From an uncultured Ruminococcus sp. (GTDB lineage Bacteria > Bacillota_A > Clostridia > Oscillospirales > Ruminococcaceae), in the NCBI GenBank assembly GCA_937880065.1, contig CALFMA010000017.1:1-6282 (forward strand): DNA of 6,282 nt. Direction: 5' to 3'. Positions 1 to 4,789 of the stretch are shown here, one piece after another; position 1 is the stretch's first letter, and every line of letters starts with the position of its first letter. The position numbers were made by a program, and so were the translations under genes. Under the pieces are notes generated by a model. It was given only the letters and a program-made list of their open reading frames with translations. It made no database searches and was not told where the DNA came from.

Positions 1-505
1 CGTTGAAGCCTGTAATATCTTCGCCTACGGGGTAAGTAACACCGCCTAAGATATCGGAAATTTTAATGAGGGACTCGGAATTGAGCTTCATATATCGCTC
101 AACCTCAATGCCGAAAACTTTATTTGTAAAGTTTACCGCACCCGATGTACCGCTTGTTTCATAGGATGAAAGCATACTCTGCTGTTCGTTGTCCACAATA
201 GCAATTGTGTTATTTGGAATACCGACAAATATAATCTTTTTTTCCTTGGGAATTGAACGCATAAGGAGGAATGAAGTTGAATTTCTCCTGTCGGGTTCAT
301 CGTAAATAAAGAGAATTGAGTGGTTGTCCTCGTAAGTAGCTGTGGAAATCTGTCTTTTCGGCGGTTCGGGGAGAGTATCGTCGCCGTCGATAATTCCGAA
401 ATGTCTTAATGCGAAGAATGTACCGCCGCCCACAATGATAATTCCGATGAAAATTGTAAGCAGATAGGGTACTGCTATACTTCCTGTCTTTTTCTTTTTT
501 GCCAT
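1..505 (-). CDS. LytR-CpsA-Psr (LCP)-like membrane protein, 3' end outside window
   Basis: The first 168 codons are visible, and the frame stays open to the window edge. The ATG (505-503) follows GGAGGAC at 5-nt spacing on the minus strand. The protein starts with a lysine-rich cytoplasmic tail (MAKKKKTG), has one membrane helix at about residues 10-33, then an extracellular linker. From about residue 62 there is a weak LCP pattern: a strand ending IFVGIPNNT (92-100), an asparagine-containing segment around 125-131 (NFTNKVFG), and DILGGVTYPVG (151-161), which matches the family's typical 'LGGV.v.V' block. LCP enzymes transfer polymers such as teichoic acid or capsule from lipid carriers to peptidoglycan outside the membrane. 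Here the usual SIPRDT is IPNNT, so the pyrophosphate-binding Arg and the Asp of that motif are missing. It may be a non-catalytic or divergent paralogue. The family call is good from general pattern; activity is doubtful. Confidence 0.72.
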   Translation of the reverse strand, partial: MAKKKKTGSIAVPYLLTIFIGIIIVGGGTFFALRHFGIIDGDDTLPEPPKRQISTATYEDNHSILFIYDEPDRRNSTSFLLMRSIPKEKKIIFVGIPNNTIAIVDNEQQSMLSSYETSGTSGAVNFTNKVFGIEVERYMKLNSESLIKISDILGGVTYPVGEDITGFN

Positions 506-548
506 TACTTTGTCCTCCAAAACTATTTGTATAATTTTATATAAAATA

Positions 549-588
549 TATTCATTGTTTATGAATAAGATATTTTATTCATAAACAA
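549..588. repeat. 34-bp inverted repeat with third half-site upstream of LCP-like gene
   Basis: TTGTTTATGAATAA (555-568) is repeated in inverted orientation as TTATTCATAAACAA (575-588), with perfect 14-bp arms and a 6-bp spacer. TATTCAT also occurs at 549-555, so the 7-mer TATTCAT/ATGAATA appears three times in alternating orientation (549, 561, 576). It ends about 44 bp upstream of the LCP-like start codon, where a -35 region would lie. This fits a repressor or activator operator. No T-run follows either arm and the stem is very AT-rich, so a terminator is unlikely. The cognate regulator is unknown. Confidence 0.6.
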
Positions 589-618
589 ATGTTAATAAAG
601 TGTTACGCAGAATAGCCA

Positions 619-696
619 TTCAACAGAGTTTTCAACTTTTCAACAGTTGAAAAATAAATGAAAATGTTGAAAACTGTCGATTAACTGTCTGTTGAA
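619..696. repeat. Cluster of six TTCAAC-type motifs in nested palindromes
   Basis: Three copies read on the plus strand: TTCAACAG (619-626), GTTTTCAAC (628-636) and TTTTCAAC (637-644). Three read on the minus strand: GTTGAAAA (646-653), GTTGAAAAC (666-674) and CTGTTGAA (689-696). They pair as nested mirror images: 619-626 with 689-696, 628-636 with 666-674, and 637-644 with 646-653, the last being a 17-bp palindrome with one central base. As RNA it could fold only with an almost loopless centre, so clustered protein-binding sites seem more likely. The copy TTTTCAACA agrees with the DnaA-box consensus TTATCCACA at 7 of 9 positions, but no dnaA or dnaN is in view. Confidence 0.65.
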
Positions 697-725
697 ACGC
701 TATTTCAGCATTGCCGATTAAAATT

Positions 726-771
726 CAATATCAGAGAAATTTCAAAAAAACCTTGCAAATTTCTGATATTG
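726..771. repeat. Inverted repeat overlapping plus-strand promoter
   Basis: CAATATCAGAGAAATTT (726-742) pairs with AAATTTCTGATATTG (757-771): 15 bp of complementarity with a two-base bulge (GA, about 736-737) around a 14-base loop. The right arm starts inside the -35 hexamer at 753-758 and fills most of the -35/-10 spacer, so the repeat is well placed as an operator. Read on the minus strand it could be a weak 3' structure for the SLOG gene, but it is AT-rich and is not followed by a clear T-run. Confidence 0.5.
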
Positions 772-780
772 TGATATAAT
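753..780 (+). promoter_or_regulatory. Strong sigma-A-type promoter with no gene after it
   Basis: TTGCAA (753-758), a 16-bp spacer, and a perfect TATAAT (775-780) preceded by the extended -10 TG (772-773). A ribosome-binding-like AAAAAGGTGG (781-790) follows at once, close to the expected transcription start. The only starts nearby give peptides of two codons (ATG 791) or eight codons (GTG 787). Transcripts would run antisense into the SLOG gene at 828-1550 and could reach alr. It may be a remnant of a displaced gene or drive an antisense RNA. Confidence 0.55.
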
Positions 781-801
781 AAAAAGGTGGATGTTATAAA
801 T

Positions 802-837
802 CCCGATAATTAATCTGCCCCCGATAATTAATCTGCC
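802..837. repeat. Perfect 18-bp tandem duplication across the SLOG stop codon
   Basis: CCCGATAATTAATCTGCC occurs twice with no gap, at 802-819 and 820-837. The second copy holds the last codons (Ala-Asp) and the TAA stop (830-828) of the minus-strand SLOG gene. Because the unit is six codons long, the first copy places the same Ala-Asp-stop again in frame just after the real stop. Exact identity suggests a recent replication slip or a recombination scar. Confidence 0.9.
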
Positions 838-1550
838 TTTGGCAAATCGAGATCAAGCTTCTTCATTGCTTCACAGATAGCCATTTTATCGCCGTCTGTC
901 CTTTCAATAAGCTCGTATATATCCTCGGAATTGAAACAGAGAATGTGCTTGTCCTGCTGTTTTGCATAGCGGATAGTCTGACCTGTTCCCGACCGTGGAT
1001 TATCCTCGTTATAAAAGGCGATTACTACAGAACAATTATCAACCATATAATAATTACGTTTACGGTAAATCTGCGGGTCGGTAGAAGCTGTTGCCTTTTT
1101 TCCGTAAACCATATCAGGATTGTCGCAGGTTGATACAAGAAAATCAGCATATCGTTCAACTTCCTGAAGCAGCTTCCTGTTTTCTTCGCTGAAGCCGTGA
1201 AAGTGCCTGCGATAGGGCATAACTCCGATTAAATGTCTTTCATTTTCGTATCGTTTCTGACAAATGGCTATTTTTGCAGCCCATAAGTCTATACCCTCAG
1301 CAAGCCCCGATATAATGGTAGTGTAGCCTTTTTTGAAAGTAGCCGACAGATAACCATTGAGCATTGCTTTTACAGCGAATAACGTAATATCCAGATTTGC
1401 GGGGTCATTATTATATGGAACAATTGATTTTTCACGATGACCTGTAATGCAGACGGCATTTTCTTTTTTGATATGCATTACTCTTGTCGAATATACAGGC
1501 ATACCCGTTAATTCGGCACGGAAAAAGCCTTCCTTTTCGGAATTAAGCAT
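828..1550 (-). CDS. DUF1273 / YpsA-like SLOG-fold protein
   Basis: The product is 240 residues from the ATG at 1550. I chose this start because GGAGGG (1563-1558) sits 7 nt before it; an upstream in-frame TTG at 1574 has no such site and lies at the probable transcript start. Recognisable blocks are VCITGHRE (33-40), the Gly-rich SGLAEGIDLWAA (81-92), RKRNYYMVDNCSVVIAFY (163-180) and RSGTGQT (186-192). These match the DUF1273/YpsA group of the SLOG (SMF/DprA-LOG) Rossmann-like superfamily, thought to bind nucleotides or related ligands. B. subtilis YpsA, from family knowledge, affects cell division; the role here is unknown. The protein carries about 30 residues before the core and about 28 after the last strand, making it longer than the roughly 180-residue YpsA. 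It has its own promoter and is divergent from alr. Confidence 0.85.
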   Translation of the reverse strand: MLNSEKEGFFRAELTGMPVYSTRVMHIKKENAVCITGHREKSIVPYNNDPANLDITLFAVKAMLNGYLSATFKKGYTTIISGLAEGIDLWAAKIAICQKRYENERHLIGVMPYRRHFHGFSEENRKLLQEVERYADFLVSTCDNPDMVYGKKATASTDPQIYRKRNYYMVDNCSVVIAFYNEDNPRSGTGQTIRYAKQQDKHILCFNSEDIYELIERTDGDKMAICEAMKKLDLDLPKAD

Positions 1551-1571
1551 AAATATTCCCTCCGTTACTTT

Positions 1572-1586
1572 CAATTATTATAATTG
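1572..1586. repeat. 15-bp palindrome at the SLOG-gene promoter
   Basis: CAATTAT and ATAATTG flank a single T, giving perfect 7-bp arms. The palindrome covers the downstream part of the minus-strand -10 hexamer (1583-1588) and the expected transcription start near 1576. This is a classic place for a repressor site, though such an AT-only palindrome can arise by chance. Confidence 0.35.
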
Positions 1587-1611
1587 TAACATATATTTAA
1601 AGGTTTTGCAA
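1583..1611 (-). promoter_or_regulatory. Promoter of the SLOG gene
   Basis: On the minus strand: -35 TTGCAA (1611-1606), a 17-bp spacer, and -10 TACAAT (1588-1583) with an extended -10 TG just upstream (1591-1590). The predicted start near 1576 leaves a leader of about 26 nt before the ATG at 1550. This supports that start over the TTG at 1574. Confidence 0.65.
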
Positions 1612-1633
1612 GTTTTTTTTCACCTTGTAACTA
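1606..1633 (+). promoter_or_regulatory. Possible weak alr promoter sharing the -35 hexamer
   Basis: TTGCAA (1606-1611) is a palindrome, so it reads as a -35 on both strands. A poor plus-strand -10, TAACTA (1628-1633), with an upstream TG (1626-1627 region), lies 16 bp away. alr needs a promoter somewhere between 1590 and 1648 unless it is read from the promoter at 753-780; this is the best candidate, but it is weak. Confidence 0.25.
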
Positions 1634-1661
1634 TTTTTTAATAACTCGAAAGGATAAAAAT

Positions 1662-2807
1662 ATGAAACCCTATCTCAAACGTGCGTGGGCAGAAGTATCT
1701 CTGCCGCAGCTCAGGAAAAATTATGACATAATAAAGTCCCTCAACTCGCCTGACACAGAGATTATGGCAGTTGTAAAGGCTGATGCATACGGCCACGGTG
1801 ATGAGCATATAATCCGCTGTCTTGCGGAGGATTGCGGAGTTAAATATTTTGCCGTATCAAATCTTGATGAAGCGATTGCGGTCCGCAAGTTGTGTCCCGA
1901 TGCGGAAATACTTATCCTTGGCTTTACTCCGGGGGAATACGCCCACGAAATTTCAATGTACAATATCATTCAGGGCGTTGTATCTGCGGAATATGCCGAT
2001 ACTCTTTCACATAACACCGCCGAGCCTATCCGCTGTCATATAAAAATTGATACGGGAATGGGACGAATCGGCTTGAAATACGACACACCGCAGGAATGTG
2101 CCGATGAAATTATGCGGATTATGGAAATTGAAAAAATCTGCGTAGAGGGAATTTACACTCACTTTGCCGCCGCAGACAGCGATTCCCCCGACAATATCGC
2201 CTATACCGACAAGCAGGAGAAATTCATTCTTGATGTCCGTGATATTCTCATAAGCCGAGGTGTAAAGCTGCCACACGTTCATTTTATGAATAGTGCGGCA
2301 ACCTGCTATAGAAATTCCGCTGAAAGCACTTTGTCCCGTGCAGGAATTATTTTATACGGACTTCACCCCGATATATCCCTTGATATTCCCCAGGGGCTTG
2401 AACCTGTTATGGAGCTTAAAGCCGTTATTTCGCAGGTTAAAACCGTTGACGCAGGGCAGTGTATCAGCTACGGCAGAACATTTGTCACCGACTGTGAAAT
2501 GAGAATTGCAACGGTCACAATCGGCTATGCTGACGGCTATTCACGGCTGCTTTCCTCAAAGGGAGAAATTCTTGTTCACGGCATACGCTGCCGCATAATC
2601 GGCAGAGTTTGCATGGACCAGCTTATGATTGACGTTTCCCACGTTCCACAGGCGAAATCGGGAGATATTGTAACTCTCATAGGCAGGGACGGCGACGATA
2701 TGATTACAGCCGACGAACTTGCATCGGTTTACGGAACAATCGGCTATGAGGTGGTATGCGGAATTTCAAAGCGTGTACCGAGAATTTACATAGATAAGGA
2801 GAATTAA
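1662..2807 (+). CDS. alr: Alanine racemase (PLP-dependent)
   Basis: The 381-residue product interconverts L- and D-alanine in the cytoplasm, feeding peptidoglycan synthesis. AAAGGA (1649-1654) lies 7 nt before the ATG. The N-terminal TIM barrel opens with RAWAEVSL (7-14) and carries the PLP lysine K39 in VVKADAYGHG (37-46). Other active-site residues align with those known from Geobacillus Alr: K128 and R135 in HIKIDTGMGRIGL, H167 in YTHF, S211 in NSAA, R226, Y270 in SYG (the second catalytic base), Y289 in GYADG, M318 in CMDQ and Y362 in GYEVVC. The C-terminal beta domain is complete and the length is normal for the family, so the enzyme should be active. Its 3' end contains the ribosome binding site of the next gene, one base away, which implies coupled translation. 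Confidence 0.97.
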   Translation: MKPYLKRAWAEVSLPQLRKNYDIIKSLNSPDTEIMAVVKADAYGHGDEHIIRCLAEDCGVKYFAVSNLDEAIAVRKLCPDAEILILGFTPGEYAHEISMYNIIQGVVSAEYADTLSHNTAEPIRCHIKIDTGMGRIGLKYDTPQECADEIMRIMEIEKICVEGIYTHFAAADSDSPDNIAYTDKQEKFILDVRDILISRGVKLPHVHFMNSAATCYRNSAESTLSRAGIILYGLHPDISLDIPQGLEPVMELKAVISQVKTVDAGQCISYGRTFVTDCEMRIATVTIGYADGYSRLLSSKGEILVHGIRCRIIGRVCMDQLMIDVSHVPQAKSGDIVTLIGRDGDDMITADELASVYGTIGYEVVCGISKRVPRIYIDKEN

Positions 2808-2808
2808 A

Positions 2809-3420
2809 ATGAAAGCAATGACAATATCCTATGAGGTAGGAAAAAATCTTTATTTGAATTTAACAAATCAATGCCCTTGTGCTTGTACATTCTGCATAAG
2901 AAACAACGGTGACGGAGCGTACGGCTCTGACCCTCTGTGGCTGGAGCATGAGCCAACAATGGAGGAAATCAAAGCTGACCTTTCAAAACGTGATATTTCC
3001 GCATATAACGAGGTTATTTTCTGCGGATTCGGCGAGCCGACCTGCCGCCTTGACGCACTTCTTGAAACGGCAAAATGGCTGAAATCCAACTGCGAAACTG
3101 TGAAATTCCGCCTTAACACCAACGGTCTTGGCGATTTAGTTAACAATCGTCCCATTGCAGAGGAACTTTGCGAGATTATTGACACTATCTCCATAAGCCT
3201 TAATGCAGGCACTAAGGAGGAGTATATGAAAGTTACTCGTCCTAAGTTTGAAAATGCGTGGGAAGCTATGCATAAATTCACCGTAGACTGCGTAAATACG
3301 GGAAAATCTCAGGTTGTTATGTCCGTAGTTGATGTTATCTCTCCCGAACAGATTGAAGCGTCAAGAGAGGTTGCGGAAAGCCTTGGAGCAGTTCTCCGTG
3401 TCCGCACATATGACGAATAA
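2809..3420 (+). CDS. Small radical SAM protein of the TatD-linked type
   Basis: The product has 203 residues. AAGGAG (2796-2801) lies inside the end of alr, 7 nt before the ATG; the two genes are one base apart. The radical SAM cluster motif CX3CX2C is C22-C26-C29 within LTNQCPCACTFCIRN (18-32). Then come GFGEPT (73-78, the SAM-binding GGE-like turn), RLNTNG (101-106) and SISLNA (128-133), giving a short partial barrel, with a final VLRVRTY. The pattern and short length match the family named for genes found beside or fused to TatD nucleases (TIGR04038-like, from memory). It should hold a 4Fe-4S cluster and cleave SAM in the cytoplasm, but the substrate is not known. No TatD gene is visible here; the partner is alr. 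An intrinsic terminator follows at once. Confidence 0.9.
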   Translation: MKAMTISYEVGKNLYLNLTNQCPCACTFCIRNNGDGAYGSDPLWLEHEPTMEEIKADLSKRDISAYNEVIFCGFGEPTCRLDALLETAKWLKSNCETVKFRLNTNGLGDLVNNRPIAEELCEIIDTISISLNAGTKEEYMKVTRPKFENAWEAMHKFTVDCVNTGKSQVVMSVVDVISPEQIEASREVAESLGAVLRVRTYDE

Positions 3421-3423
3421 TAC

Positions 3424-3467
3424 AAAAAACTGCACGAAATATCCAGTTTATTTTGTGCAGTTTTTTT
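3424..3467 (+). terminator. Intrinsic terminator of the alr-radical SAM unit
   Basis: ACTGCAC (3429-3435) pairs with GTGCAGT (3455-3461), followed by a run of seven T (3461-3467). The preceding A-run (3424-3428) can extend the stem into the T-tract. Within the 19-base loop AAATA and TATTT can also pair. It starts four bases after the stop codon. Confidence 0.9.
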
Positions 3468-3499
3468 ATTAGGATTTTATAGAAATTATGAGAAAAATG

Positions 3500-3508
3500 T
3501 GCTATAAT
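3500..3508 (+). promoter_or_regulatory. Extended -10 promoter of the small peptide-ilvE-M50 unit
   Basis: A perfect TATAAT (3503-3508) is preceded by TGC (3500-3502), an extended -10. No good -35 is visible around 3478-3486, which extended -10 promoters can tolerate. Transcription would begin near 3515, giving a leader of about 45 nt. There is no room for, and no sign of, a T-box or a leader-peptide attenuator before ilvE. Confidence 0.65.
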
Positions 3509-3515
3509 TATTGTA

Positions 3516-3532
3516 CAGACAGTTTTTGTCTG
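3516..3532 (+). other. Small hairpin at the 5' end of the transcript
   Basis: CAGACA (3516-3521) pairs with TGTCTG (3527-3532) across a five-base loop. It lies at the very start of the predicted mRNA and is followed by unpaired sequence before the ribosome binding site, so it may protect the 5' end rather than control translation. Confidence 0.45.
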
Positions 3533-3560
3533 CAATCTATTTGTTAACGGAGGTATCTTT

Positions 3561-3704
3561 ATGTCAAAAAAAGCAATTATAGCTCTTACCGTTTCCCTTT
3601 CCGCTGCGGCTCTCCTTGCAGGTGCGGCTGTTGCAGGAACAATTATTTGTAAGAAAATTTACGAAAAAAATTATTTCTCCGCAGACAAATCCCAGTTATA
3701 TTGA
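3561..3704 (+). CDS. 47-residue single-helix membrane peptide of unknown function
   Basis: This short gene has an excellent ribosome binding site, GGAGGT (3549-3554), 6 nt before its ATG, and lies 50 bp downstream of an extended -10 promoter. The product begins MSKKA, has one hydrophobic, alanine-rich helix at about residues 5-29 ([18 protein letters not shown] and on), then C30-K31-K32 and a polar 17-residue tail ending SQLY. The charge pattern suits a small membrane protein; positive residues lie on both sides of the helix. A cleavable signal peptide is possible, but residues before C30 (TII) do not make a proper lipobox. It ends 17 nt before ilvE, so it should share its mRNA. I do not recognise a family. 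It could be a partner or substrate of the membrane protease encoded two genes on, which is speculation. Confidence 0.75.
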   Translation: MSKKAIIALTVSLSAAALLAGAAVAGTIICKKIYEKNYFSADKSQLY

Positions 3705-3721
3705 AAAAGAGGTATAAAACA

Positions 3722-4789
3722 ATGGAAATCAAATTTATTGAATCACAGAATTTAAAGGCAAAGCCTGCACCTGACCAGGCTCTCGGCTTCGGTCATATAT
3801 TTACAGACCATATGTTCATGATGAACTACACAACAGGTAAGGGCTGGCACGATGCAAGAATCGTTCCTTACGGTGAGATTTCACTTTCTCCAGCTGCTAT
3901 GTGTCTGCACTACGGTCAGACAGTTTTCGAGGGCTTGAAGGCATACCGTACAGCTGACGGCAAAATTCAGCTTTTCCGTCCCGAGGAAAACTTCAAGCGT
4001 CTTAATCAGTCCAACGAAAGACTTGTAATTCCCGAACTTCCTATTGATATGGCTATGGAAGGCCTTATGGAACTTCTCAAAGTTGAAAAGGACTGGGTTC
4101 CCTCAAAGGACGGCGAATCCCTCTACATTCGTCCATTTATCTTTGCTTGCGACCCATTCCTCGGCGTTAAGCCCGGCGACCAGTATCTCTTTATGATTAT
4201 TCTCTCACCCTCAGGCGCTTACTATGCAAGCGGTCTTAACCCTGTAAATATCTATGTTGAGAATAAGTATGTCCGTGCTGTAAGAGGCGGTATGGGTTAC
4301 GCTAAGACAGGCGGTAACTACGCTGCATCTCTCATCGGTCAGGACGAGGCACACAAGCAGAATTATGCACAGGTTCTCTGGCTTGACGGTGTTGAGCAGA
4401 AGTACATCGAGGAAGTTGGTGCAATGAATATCTTCTTCGTTATCGACGGCGAAGTTGTAACTCCTGCACTTCAGGGTTCAATCCTCCCCGGTATCACAAG
4501 AAAGTCTGCTATTGAGGTTTGTAAGTCAAAGGGTATCAAGGTTTCCGAAAGACGTATTTCTATTCAGGAAATCGCTGACGCTTACGATGCAGGCAAGCTT
4601 GACGAGGTATTCGGTACAGGTACAGCTGCTGTTATTTCTCCTGTTGGTCACCTCAAGTGGAATGACAAGGTTATGGAAATCAACGGCAACAAGATTGGTG
4701 CAATCTCACAGATGCTCTATGATACAATGACAGGTATTCAGTGGGGTAAAATCGAGGATACTTTCAACTGGACTGTTGAGGTTAAGTAA
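3722..4789 (+). CDS. ilvE: Branched-chain amino acid aminotransferase (class IV, PLP)
   Basis: The 355-residue product transfers amino groups between glutamate/2-oxoglutarate and leucine, isoleucine or valine and their keto acids (EC 2.6.1.42), in the cytoplasm. The ATG at 3722 follows AAGAGG (3707-3712); the in-frame TTG at 3701 overlaps the previous stop codon and is less likely. [13 protein letters not shown] (63-75) is the typical N-domain block. K195 in [12 protein letters not shown] is the PLP lysine, as in the human enzyme's KMGGNY. E231 in IEEVGAMN binds the pyridine nitrogen. ILPGITR (254-260) and [11 protein letters not shown] (297-307) form the rest of the PLP site. Length and motifs match the eukaryote-like class II bacterial BCATs. 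Codons are visibly more biased than in the next gene (lysine mostly AAG), suggesting high expression. It sits between the 47-residue peptide gene and an M50 protease gene. Confidence 0.96.
   Translation: MEIKFIESQNLKAKPAPDQALGFGHIFTDHMFMMNYTTGKGWHDARIVPYGEISLSPAAMCLHYGQTVFEGLKAYRTADGKIQLFRPEENFKRLNQSNERLVIPELPIDMAMEGLMELLKVEKDWVPSKDGESLYIRPFIFACDPFLGVKPGDQYLFMIILSPSGAYYASGLNPVNIYVENKYVRAVRGGMGYAKTGGNYAASLIGQDEAHKQNYAQVLWLDGVEQKYIEEVGAMNIFFVIDGEVVTPALQGSILPGITRKSAIEVCKSKGIKVSERRISIQEIADAYDAGKLDEVFGTGTAAVISPVGHLKWNDKVMEINGNKIGAISQMLYDTMTGIQWGKIEDTFNWTVEVK

Larger units (their letters stand above)
506..827. other. Gene-free AT-rich spacer dense in dyads
   Basis: No convincing open reading frame is present on either strand. 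The stretch lies between two minus-strand genes, downstream of the SLOG gene and upstream of the LCP-like gene. From left to right it contains the LCP-gene ribosome binding site (about 511-517), a 34-bp inverted repeat with an extra half-site, a 78-bp cluster of TTCAAC motifs, an inverted repeat overlapping a plus-strand promoter, and an 18-bp tandem duplication. A minus-strand -10-like hexamer for the LCP gene can be proposed at 528-533 (TATACA), but I see no -35 to go with it. Confidence 0.8.

Noticed and set aside
549..588. ArgR (ARG box) operator
   Set aside because: TGAAT and ATTCA halves are present, but 10 bases lie between them rather than the four of the ARG box.
619..696. Chromosome replication origin
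   Set aside because: Motifs resemble DnaA boxes at only 7 of 9 positions and no dnaA, dnaN, rpmH or other origin genes are in view; kept only as a hypothesis to test.
619..837. CRISPR array
   Set aside because: The repeats are short, inverted or directly adjacent, with no regular spacers.
1551..1574. Upstream TTG (1574) as start of the SLOG gene
   Set aside because: The GGAGGG ribosome site at 1558-1563 lies between it and the ATG at 1550, and the promoter predicts transcription starting about 1576.
2868..3281. 137-codon minus-strand frame inside the radical SAM gene
   Set aside because: The opposite strand carries clear radical SAM motifs; this frame has no recognisable features or ribosome site.
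828..3420. Defence island or mobile element around the SLOG gene
   Set aside because: No integrase, transposase, terminal repeats or effector gene is seen; the neighbours alr and radical SAM are ordinary chromosomal genes.
3421..3560. T-box or leader-peptide attenuator upstream of ilvE
   Set aside because: The leader from the predicted start is only about 45 nt, has one small hairpin, and contains no run of Leu/Ile/Val codons or T-box sequence; the only terminator belongs to the previous unit.
3701..3721. TTG at 3701 as the ilvE start
   Set aside because: It overlaps the stop of the small peptide gene and would place the ribosome site AAGAGG inside the coding region; ATG at 3722 gives the usual 355-residue enzyme.
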